Shown: in pieces, positions 1 to 6,061 of the stretch
How the letters are laid out: the number at the start of each line of letters is the position of its first letter
Position numbering within the stretch: the first letter of the stretch is position 1
Source of the DNA: an uncultured Chloroflexota bacterium
GTDB taxonomy: Bacteria > Chloroflexota > Limnocylindria > Limnocylindrales > CSP1-4
Reading direction: 5' to 3'
Length of the DNA: 6,274 nucleotides
Assembly: GCA_903930745.1 (NCBI GenBank)
Contig: CAIYZX010000538.1
Location: forward strand, 1-6,274
Notes under the pieces: model-generated
Seen by the model: only the letters and a program-made list of their open reading frames with translations
Database searches by the model: none
What the model was told of the DNA's origin: nothing
Program-made: the position numbers and the translations under genes

Positions 1-9
1 ACCAGCCCA

Positions 10-19
10 GGAACGTTCC
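10..19. repeat. 10-bp perfect palindrome upstream of the nuclease gene
   Basis: GGAACGTTCC reads identically on both strands and ends 21 bp before the TTG start of the metallophosphoesterase gene. It could be a small regulator half-site pair or chance. It lacks the 4-nt spacer of the GAAC-N4-GTTC SOS box, so it is not a canonical LexA site. Only 40 bp of upstream sequence is visible, so no promoter can be placed. Confidence 0.2.
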
Positions 20-26
20 GCGTCAC

Positions 27-33
27 GAGGGGA
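27..33 (+). promoter_or_regulatory. Ribosome binding site that fixes the TTG start of the nuclease gene
   Basis: GAGGGGA sits 7 nt before the TTG at 41. This is good spacing for a Shine-Dalgarno site and supports the rare TTG as the true initiation codon. The encoded N-terminus (FTFIHTGDLHLD) begins just where Mre11/SbcD-family proteins normally begin, which independently agrees with this start. Confidence 0.6.
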
Positions 34-40
34 TCACGCG

Positions 41-1333
41 TTGTTCACGTTCATCCACACCGGCGACCTCCACCTCGACAGCCCCTTCGTGGGCCTGGGC
101 GGCACCGTGCCGGACGCAATCACGGAGAGCCTGCGCACGTCCACCGTCCGTGCGTGGCAGACGATCGTCAGGATGGCGCTGGACGAGCGGGTGGACTTCC
201 TGCTGGTGGCGGGAGACGCGTTCGAGAGCGCCCAGCGCACCCTTCCGGGGCAGGTGGCCTTCCGTGACGGGCTCCGGCAGCTCAGCGACGCCGGGATCCC
301 CAGCTTCGTTGTGACGGGCAACCACGACCACGAGGGTGGCTACATCCCCTACGTGGAATGGCCGGCGCTCGCACACCGCTTCAGCGCCGCGAAGGTTGAG
401 TCCAGGCCGGTCCTGCGTGACGGCCGGGAGATCGCGCGGATCTACGGCCAGGGGTACCGGCAGCAGGTGGTCCGGGAGAACCTGGCCGCGAAGTTCCGCA
501 AGGAGCCGGACGCGCCGTTCGCCATCGGGCTCCTGCACACCCAGGTGGGCACGGCCGTGGACGGCGTCTACGCGCCGTGCACCATGGCGGATCTTCGCAA
601 CGCGGAGATGGACTACTGGGCGCTGGGCCACGTGCACAAGCACGGGATCCTCTCGCCGGCCAAGCCCGTGGTCGTCTACTGCGGCAATCCACAGGGCCGT
701 GATCCAGGGGAGACGGACCCGCGCGGGTGCTACTTCGTGACGGTCGCGGACAACGGGACCATCACGCCCGAGTTCCGCCCGGTGGATGACGTGCGCTGGC
801 AGCTCCTGGACGTGGCCGTGGGACACATGACGGGAGACGAGGCCATCGCCCAGGCCATCGCGGACGCCGTGGACGAGGCGCGGGCGGCGGCCGGCCGCTC
901 CGTGGTCGCGCGGGTGAGGCTCACCGGTGCGGGCCCCGCGCACGCGATCCTCGTACGGCCCGGGGCTGTGGGCGGCGTGCTGGACGTGGCGCGCGGCACG
1001 CTGGGCGACGGCAGCCCGTTCGCCTACGTGGAGTCCCTCACGGACGCCACCCGGCCGGAGTTCAACCGAGAGCAGCGAGCCGCTGCAGATGACTTCCTGG
1101 GCAGCGTCCTGCGGTTCGCAGACGACCTGCGCGCAACGGTGGCGGCGGCACCGGATGACCTGGACCCAACCGCGGCGGACCCGGACCTGGACGCGCTGAT
1201 CGCGCAGCTCTGGACGAGCAGCCGGGGCGCCAAGTGGCTCAGGAACCGGAGGCTGCGGCGGGACGAGGTGCTGGATCTCATCGACCGGGCGGAGTCCATG
1301 GTGGTGGACAGCCTCGTGACGGCGGAGGGCTAG
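41..1333 (+). CDS. yhaO: Mre11/SbcD-type metallophosphoesterase, YhaO family DNA exonuclease subunit
   Basis: A 430-residue calcineurin-like metallophosphoesterase, by family a Mn-dependent DNA nuclease working with an SMC-like ATPase on DNA ends in the cytoplasm. Metal-ligand motifs appear in order: GDLHLD (D9, H11), GDAFE (D59), GNHDH (N94, H95), LLHTQ (H166) and GHVHK (H197, H199). The following YCGNPQGR (213-220) is typical of the YhaO branch, where the cleft is capped. The set is complete, so the enzyme is probably active. E62 sits where SbcD has Asp and Mre11 has His. The C-terminal third (about 240-430) is the cap/partner-binding region and ends in a basic helix (WLRNRRLRRDEV). It starts with TTG behind a good ribosome binding site. 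Its stop lies 3 bp before the ATPase gene, so the two are almost certainly co-transcribed and their products form a complex. It could equally be labelled SbcD; the YhaN-type neighbour favours YhaO. The exact biological substrate is not known. Confidence 0.9.
   Translation: MFTFIHTGDLHLDSPFVGLGGTVPDAITESLRTSTVRAWQTIVRMALDERVDFLLVAGDAFESAQRTLPGQVAFRDGLRQLSDAGIPSFVVTGNHDHEGGYIPYVEWPALAHRFSAAKVESRPVLRDGREIARIYGQGYRQQVVRENLAAKFRKEPDAPFAIGLLHTQVGTAVDGVYAPCTMADLRNAEMDYWALGHVHKHGILSPAKPVVVYCGNPQGRDPGETDPRGCYFVTVADNGTITPEFRPVDDVRWQLLDVAVGHMTGDEAIAQAIADAVDEARAAAGRSVVARVRLTGAGPAHAILVRPGAVGGVLDVARGTLGDGSPFAYVESLTDATRPEFNREQRAAADDFLGSVLRFADDLRATVAAAPDDLDPTAADPDLDALIAQLWTSSRGAKWLRNRRLRRDEVLDLIDRAESMVVDSLVTAEG
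1324..1329 (+). promoter_or_regulatory. Ribosome binding site of the ATPase gene, inside the nuclease gene
   Basis: GGAGGG overlaps the last coding codons of the nuclease gene and lies 7 nt before the ATG at 1337. With the stop codon at 1331-1333, this geometry favours translational coupling, which would keep the two subunits in balance. Confidence 0.75.
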
Positions 1334-1336
1334 GCG

Positions 1337-4300
1337 ATGCGGCTCGAGCAGCTCCACGTTGACGGCTTTGGCAAGCTCCATGACCGCGACTTCACGCCGG
1401 ATCCCGGCCTCACGCTGGTCCGCGGGCTCAACGAGGCGGGCAAGACCAGCCTCCTGGGATTCATCCGGGCCGTGCTCTTCGGCTTCGACGGGAGCCACCC
1501 CCAGGCGCTGGCCGGCGGAAAGCGGGCGGGCCGGATCAGGATCCGGATGGCGGATGGGCGCTGGTACTGGGTGGAGCGCTACGGCGACAAGAAGGGCCAG
1601 GGGACGCTCAAGGTCACCGCGGAGGACGGGACGGACCGGACGGGTGCACTGCCGGACCTGCTCCAGAAGGTTGACTCCGCGCTCTTCGGGAACGTCTTCG
1701 CCTTCGGCCTCGGGGAGCTGGCCTCGTTCGACAACCTTTCCGGCACTGACGTGGCGTCACGGATCTACGGCGCCGGCCTCGGGATCGGCAACGTGAACCC
1801 CGTGGACGTTGAGAAGCGGCTCCAGGCGAAGGCGGAGGAGCTGTACAAGGGCGGCGGCTCGAAGCCCCTGATCAACGAGCTGATGGGCAGGCTCGAAGGA
1901 GTGGAGAAGACGATCCGGGAGCTCCAGCTTGCGGCCACGTTCGAGACCACGTCGCAGGAGCTCCAGACGGCGCAGGTGGATCGGGACGCGCTCGTGGCGA
2001 GGCTGGGCACGCTCGACGCCCGCGTGGCGCGTGCCGGCCGGCAGGCAGCCTGCTGGGAGGCCTGGCAGGACCTGCTCGATGCCGAGGCTGCCCGTGCCGC
2101 CATGGGCTCCGTCGCCCTGCTCCCGGCCGAGGTGGCGACCGAGCTGGGCACGGCCATCCGGGGCCGGGATGACGCCGCGGCGAACGCGGACGCGCTGCGC
2201 GAGGCGCGGGGCGCGCGGGAGCGAGCGGTCAACGCCATCGTGGTGAACGACGCCGTGCTCGCCCGTCGGGCGGATCTCACGGTGATCGCCACGGAGGCGA
2301 TCAAGAGCGACGAGCGCGCCACGAGGCTGCGCGAGCACGAGCGCGCGGCGGCCGAGGCCGGCCAGTTGCTGGACCTCGCTATGGGACGCCTTGGCCAGGG
2401 CTGGGACGCCGCCCGCGTTGGACGGTTCGATGACTCGATGGCCGTGACGTCGGAGCTCAACGGGCGGCTGCGCACGCTGCTCGGCAACGCCGAGGTGGGT
2501 CTCACGGCCGCCCGCGCCGCCCAGACGGCGGCAGCCGGCGCGGCGAGGACGGCGGCGGCCGATCTCCAGAAGGCGCAGGAGCAGCTCGCCGCGCTCGCGG
2601 ATCCCGAGGGAGCTCCGTCGGTGGAGGGCCTGGAGCGCTCCCTCGGGCAGGTCCGGGATGCTGCGGGTGATCGGACGCGCGCGGCGCAGGCGGTCACGGC
2701 GGCTGAAGGGGAAGTCGCGCGCGTGCGCGGCCGGCTCGACGCCGCGCCGCTCGGGCGCACCTGGAATGACGTGCAGGTTGACGCCGGCCGGCTGCTGCAG
2801 GCCATCCGTGACGAGGCGACGGCGAGGGGCACAGCGTCGATCCTGGCGCAGGGCGCGGCCGCAGCGGACCAGGGCACGGTCCCTCGGGCGACGACCCCGC
2901 TGCCCTGGTGGGCCGTCGTGCTCATCGGGGTTGCCCTTGGTGCCGCGTTCTTCGTCGTCGGGCAGCCGCTGGCGGGTGTGATCGCCGTGCTCGCGGGTCT
3001 CGGCATGGCCGTCGCCACCCGGCGGCCCGCGGCACGGGTCGGTGCTCCGCCTGCGGGCACCGCGTCCGCAGCGGCGGCTGCCGAGCGTGCGCTTGCGGAG
3101 ATCGTGGATCGCCGCGCGAGGCTGGCGGGGGGACTGGGCCTTGCCGCGGATGCCACGGAGCCGGAGGTGGACGTCCTGGCGGCGCGCGCGAAGGCGGCCC
3201 TGGCGATCGAGGACGAGGTGGGCCGCGCCGAGCGCGCCGTCGCGGCGGCGGCAGAGGTGCTGCGCGTGACGACGCAGGCGCTGGCGAGCGCCGCCGCGGT
3301 GGCGGGCCTCCCGCTCGAGCCCTCCTCCGCTGACGTGGACGGCCTGGCGCGCATCGTCCGTGACCGGAGGGATCGGGCGGCCTCGCGGGCCACCGCGACG
3401 CTGCGCGTGACGGAGGCAACCGCCACGGAGGCCACCCGTCGCGAGGAGCTCGAGCGGGCGGATGCGGCGCTGCGCGAGGCCGAGGTGGCCAGTGAGGCGG
3501 CAACGGCGGATTGGACGGGCTGGCTGGAGCGCCACGACCTTTCGGGCGTTGCGGACCGGGAGACCGCGCAGCAGGTGGTCGCCGAGGTGACCCGGGCGAA
3601 GTCCGAGATCGCCAAGGTGGATCGGGCCCAGGCCGCAATCGCCGAGCAGCGAGCGGCCGGGGCTGCCTTCGCCACCGCCGCCTCGGCGCTCGCCGTTGAC
3701 CTTGGGCTCCGTGACGCCGCGCTCGGCACCGCGGACGGTGGTGAGCTCGCGCGCCTGCTCGCCACGCTTGCGGAGTCGCTGGCCGCGGCGGTCGCGGCGG
3801 ACGCAAGGCGCACGTCGGCGCGCGAGGGCCTCGTGGTGGCAACCAGCGCCGCCGCACAGGCGGATGCCCTGCTCGCGGACGCGGAGGCGGCACTTGCGAC
3901 GCTGCTCGGGTCGCACGGGGTGGCGGACGCCGAGGCGCTGCGCGTCGCGCTTGACCGCAGCGCCGCGGCGAGGCTGCTTGACGAGCGTGTTGCCGCTGCG
4001 ACACGCGTCCTGGTCTCGCAGTCCGGTCCGGGCGAGGCGCTTGCGGCCTTCCGGGAGGAGCTTGGAGCGATCTTCGGCCGCCACGAGATCGACGAGGCGA
4101 TGGCATCCGCCACCGCGGAGCGGGACGAGGCGAAGGCGGCGGTGACCGCTGCCGGGGAGCGGATTGGTGGCCTCCGGACAGCGGTGGAGAAGATGCTGCG
4201 GGACGCCTCGGACTCGGTGCAGCGGCAGGAACGCGAGGATCTGCTGGGCCGGCTGGACGAGAAGTCGCGAGACTGGGCGGTCCTCTCCGTCGCCCGCCAC

Positions 4301-4726
4301 CTGCTGCACTCGTCACGCAAGAGGTACGAGTCTGCGCACCGGCCCGCCGTCCTCGGGATCGCGGAGCGGTACTTCTCCACGTGGACGCAGGGCCGTTTCA
4401 CCCGGATCATCGCGCCGATGGGGAGCGTGATCGAGTCCGTGGAGCGGGATACCGGCGAGCAGGTGCCGCTCGGCGGCCTCTCCCTGGGCACGGCACAGCA
4501 GCTCTACCTCGCGGTCCGGTTCGGCCTCGTGGAGCACTTCGCGCAGAGCGCGGAGCCGTTGCCGCTGGTGATGGACGACATCCTGGTGAACTTCGACCCG
4601 GAGCGAGCGGCGCTCACGGCCGAGTCAATCCGCGAGCTGGCGAAGACCCACCAGGTCCTCTACTTCACGTGCCACAAGGAGGTCCCGCTCGTGCCGGACC
4701 AGGAGCTCACGCTCCCGCGCCTGTAG
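1337..4726 (+). CDS. yhaN: SMC/Rad50-like ATPase of the YhaN family with a central membrane hairpin
   Basis: A 1129-residue ATP-binding protein with Rad50/SbcC layout: split ATPase head, long arms, and the partner of the upstream nuclease. Walker A is GLNEAGKTS (30-38), followed by LFGF as in YhaN proteins. The lobe-I motif NVFAFGLGEL lies at 119-128 and YKGGGSKP at 170-177. Ala/Glu/Arg-rich arms predicted as coiled coil run about 180-515 and 575-1000. They are interrupted by two hydrophobic segments (about 524-541 and 544-560). The signature loop is LSLGTAQQ (1048-1055), Walker B VMDD (1078-1081) with NFD after it, and the switch His is in FTCHKE (H1113). There is no CxxC hook. By family, ATP binding should gate access of DNA ends to the nuclease and drive end processing; membrane attachment is inferred from the hydrophobic segments. 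It is longer than Bacillus YhaN (roughly 960 residues, from memory), through extended arms. Cytoplasmic SbcC is the alternative label, but the hairpin and motifs fit YhaN better. Confidence 0.9.
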   Translation: MRLEQLHVDGFGKLHDRDFTPDPGLTLVRGLNEAGKTSLLGFIRAVLFGFDGSHPQALAGGKRAGRIRIRMADGRWYWVERYGDKKGQGTLKVTAEDGTDRTGALPDLLQKVDSALFGNVFAFGLGELASFDNLSGTDVASRIYGAGLGIGNVNPVDVEKRLQAKAEELYKGGGSKPLINELMGRLEGVEKTIRELQLAATFETTSQELQTAQVDRDALVARLGTLDARVARAGRQAACWEAWQDLLDAEAARAAMGSVALLPAEVATELGTAIRGRDDAAANADALREARGARERAVNAIVVNDAVLARRADLTVIATEAIKSDERATRLREHERAAAEAGQLLDLAMGRLGQGWDAARVGRFDDSMAVTSELNGRLRTLLGNAEVGLTAARAAQTAAAGAARTAAADLQKAQEQLAALADPEGAPSVEGLERSLGQVRDAAGDRTRAAQAVTAAEGEVARVRGRLDAAPLGRTWNDVQVDAGRLLQAIRDEATARGTASILAQGAAAADQGTVPRATTPLPWWAVVLIGVALGAAFFVVGQPLAGVIAVLAGLGMAVATRRPAARVGAPPAGTASAAAAAERALAEIVDRRARLAGGLGLAADATEPEVDVLAARAKAALAIEDEVGRAERAVAAAAEVLRVTTQALASAAAVAGLPLEPSSADVDGLARIVRDRRDRAASRATATLRVTEATATEATRREELERADAALREAEVASEAATADWTGWLERHDLSGVADRETAQQVVAEVTRAKSEIAKVDRAQAAIAEQRAAGAAFATAASALAVDLGLRDAALGTADGGELARLLATLAESLAAAVAADARRTSAREGLVVATSAAAQADALLADAEAALATLLGSHGVADAEALRVALDRSAAARLLDERVAAATRVLVSQSGPGEALAAFREELGAIFGRHEIDEAMASATAERDEAKAAVTAAGERIGGLRTAVEKMLRDASDSVQRQEREDLLGRLDEKSRDWAVLSVARHLLHSSRKRYESAHRPAVLGIAERYFSTWTQGRFTRIIAPMGSVIESVERDTGEQVPLGGLSLGTAQQLYLAVRFGLVEHFAQSAEPLPLVMDDILVNFDPERAALTAESIRELAKTHQVLYFTCHKEVPLVPDQELTLPRL
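2906..3016 (+). other. Region encoding two transmembrane segments in the middle of the ATPase arms
   Basis: Codons 524-560 encode two hydrophobic stretches, WWAVVLIGVALGAAFFVV and LAGVIAVLAGLGMAVA, separated by only Gly-Gln-Pro. They are flanked by Arg on both sides (R517 before; R562, R563 and R567 after). This is a tight hairpin with both ends on the cytoplasmic side by the positive-inside rule. It occupies the place where Rad50/SbcC carries its zinc hook and the flanking arms run antiparallel, so the tip of the arms would sit in the membrane. Confidence 0.75.
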
Positions 4727-4746
4727 GGAACGAACGCGGCAGGAGC

Positions 4747-5985
4747 TCAGCCCTCGTCCACGCGGGGCATCGGGCGCTCGTGGCGGTCCGCCAGCCAGTG
4801 GCGGATCTGCAGGAGGGCGGCGATGCCCTCGCCGGCCGCGGAGCCAACCTGCTTCGCGGAGCCGGCGCGCACGTCGCCCGCGGCAAAGACGCCGTCCAGG
4901 GAGGCCCGGTACCGGTCGTCCGTGCGGACGAAGCCGCGCTCGTCCAGGTCCACGGCACCCCGCAGGAACTGGGTGTTGGGGTCCAGCCCCACGAACACGA
5001 ACGCCGCCGGCGCCTCGATCCGCAGCGCCGCCCCGGTGACCCGCTCGTGGGCCAGCACGGCGCCCAGCCGGCCGTTCACGGCCCCGAACCCGTCCATCTC
5101 CACGCCGGTCCGCACGGTGATCCGTGGGTGGTTGCGCACCTTGTCCGCCACCAGCTCCGACGCGCGCACCTCGGTCCGGACCAGGATCGTCACGTGCTCG
5201 GCCAGCGTGGCGAGGAAGACCGCCTCTTCCAGCGCAGAGTTCCCGCCGCCGATGACCACCACCTCGCCCGCGCCCCGGTAGAAGGGGCCGTCGCAGGTGG
5301 CGCAGTAGTGGACGCCGAGGCCGGTCAGCCCCTCCTCGCCGGGCACGCCCAGGCGCCGGTAGCGGGACCCCGTGGCGACGAGCGCAACCGGCGCCGAGTA
5401 GATGTCGCCTGCGGCGGTCTCCACGTAGACGGCGGCCTCGCCCTCGTCGCGCCGGATGCCCGTGACGTCCGCGCCGCTGACCATCTCCACGCCATATCGG
5501 CGGGCATGCGCCACGAGCCGGTCCGCCAGCTCCTGGCCGCGGATGCCCTCCGGGAACCCCGGGTAGTTGTCGATCTGCTCGGTGGCCCCGGCCTGGCCGC
5601 CCAGCGCCCCGCGCTCCAGGATCAGCGCGTCCAGGCCCTCGCGCGCCGCGTAGATCGCCGCCGAGAGGCCGGCAGGTCCGCCGCCCATGACCAGGAGGTC
5701 GTACGAGGAGCGTGACGCCCGGAGCTGCAGCCCAAGCCTGGCCGCCAGCTCCGCGTTGGACGGCTCCAGGAGGTGGGTCCCGTCCGGGAAGATGATCGTG
5801 GGGATGGTGCGCCCGCCACCCTGGAGGTCCTCCACGAAGGCGCGGCCCGAGGCGTCGGCATCGATGTCCACCCACCGGAACGGGATGCGCTGCTCGGTGA
5901 GGAAGGCCTTGGATCGGCGGCAGTCCGGGCACCAGGGCGCCCCGTAGACGGTGATGTGCTCCATATGCGCAACGGTACGTCGCAT
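4747..5985 (-). CDS. trxB: Glutaredoxin-thioredoxin reductase fusion (FAD-dependent disulfide reductase)
   Basis: A 412-residue two-domain redox enzyme. Residues 9-86 form a glutaredoxin/NrdH/mycoredoxin-like thioredoxin fold with active site WCPDC (C19, C22) and the cis-proline loop TIPT (P62). Residues 95-400 form a low-molecular-weight thioredoxin reductase: FAD motif GGGPAG (101-106), LGGQAG and IDNYPGFP, redox-active CATC (C228, C231), nucleotide-binding GGGNS (246-250) and the C-terminal FAD motif FAAGDVRAGSAKQV. By family the reductase domain passes electrons from NAD(P)H through FAD and CATC to a disulfide partner; the fused domain is probably that partner. The usual HRR NADPH motif reads VRT (269-271), so the electron donor is uncertain. 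Translation may begin at M1 (5985) or M8 (5964). Neither has a clear ribosome binding site, and MEHITVYG from M8 looks more like a natural N-terminus. No signal peptide is seen, so it is cytoplasmic. It converges on the ATPase gene with a 20-bp gap and diverges from the TetR gene. Confidence 0.9.
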   Translation of the reverse strand: MRRTVAHMEHITVYGAPWCPDCRRSKAFLTEQRIPFRWVDIDADASGRAFVEDLQGGGRTIPTIIFPDGTHLLEPSNAELAARLGLQLRASRSSYDLLVMGGGPAGLSAAIYAAREGLDALILERGALGGQAGATEQIDNYPGFPEGIRGQELADRLVAHARRYGVEMVSGADVTGIRRDEGEAAVYVETAAGDIYSAPVALVATGSRYRRLGVPGEEGLTGLGVHYCATCDGPFYRGAGEVVVIGGGNSALEEAVFLATLAEHVTILVRTEVRASELVADKVRNHPRITVRTGVEMDGFGAVNGRLGAVLAHERVTGAALRIEAPAAFVFVGLDPNTQFLRGAVDLDERGFVRTDDRYRASLDGVFAAGDVRAGSAKQVGSAAGEGIAALLQIRHWLADRHERPMPRVDEG

Positions 5986-5998
5986 TGCCCGTGCCGGA

Positions 5999-6025
5999 TC
6001 TCATGTGCCCCTTGCGCAAATGAGA
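5999..6025. promoter_or_regulatory. Candidate operator: 27-bp imperfect dyad between the divergent genes
   Basis: Centred on 6012, 10 of 13 base pairs are symmetric. The outer six are perfect (TCTCAT at 5999-6004 against ATGAGA at 6020-6025), with TGC/GCA further in. The right part also contains the 8-bp palindrome TTGCGCAA (6012-6019). The size suits a TetR-family dimer site, and it lies just upstream of the reductase start, where binding would block its transcription. No bound protein can be proven from sequence. Confidence 0.45.
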
Positions 6026-6055
6026 CTGTACAAGATGGGATGTCTCGTTCAGTCT
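6023..6055. promoter_or_regulatory. Candidate operator: 33-bp dyad just upstream of the TetR start
   Basis: Two 13-nt arms (AGACTGTACAAGA at 6023-6035 and TCTCGTTCAGTCT at 6043-6055) are complementary at 11 of 13 positions around a 7-nt spacer. It adjoins the 5999-6025 dyad, ends 6 bp before the TetR ATG, and covers the likely promoter region. On the - strand, TACAGT (6030-6025) could be a -10 hexamer for the reductase gene, but no good -35 is found at 16-18 bp. In RNA the same dyad could form a hairpin, so an RNA role for the leader is an alternative to operator function. Confidence 0.45.
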
Positions 6056-6061
6056 TGTGTC

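Noticed and set aside
10..19. GGAACGTTCC as a LexA/SOS box for the DNA-repair operon
   Set aside because: The canonical Gram-positive and actinobacterial box needs GAAC and GTTC separated by four bases. Here they abut, so SOS control is not supported.
23..1498. 491-codon open frame on the - strand opposite the nuclease gene
   Set aside because: It has no recognisable motif, overlaps the complete metallophosphoesterase and the start of the next gene, and has shadow-like composition.
1757..4491. Long open frames of about 850 and 908 codons on the - strand opposite the ATPase gene
   Set aside because: Their translations are Arg/Ser/Ala/Pro-rich and show no domain. They lie opposite a gene with clear Walker A, signature and Walker B motifs. 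Such frames arise routinely in very GC-rich DNA where stop codons are rare.
41..4726. Two-gene nuclease-ATPase operon as a new anti-phage system
   Set aside because: The pair matches the widespread YhaO/YhaN housekeeping type. There is no third component, defence-island neighbour or transfer signature in the window.
4727..4746. Bidirectional terminator between the convergent genes
   Set aside because: The 20-bp gap has no stable stem-loop and no T or A run. No intrinsic terminator can be supported here.
4700..4749. Direct repeat CAGGAGCTCA (4700-4709 and 4740-4749) around the convergent gene ends
   Set aside because: It is only 10 bp, sits largely in coding sequence, and its core is the common palindrome GAGCTC. 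There is no mobile-element or att-site context, so chance is sufficient.
4381..5715. 444-codon + strand open frame spanning the end of the ATPase gene and most of the reductase
   Set aside because: It crosses two well-supported genes, ignores their boundaries and encodes no recognisable domain.
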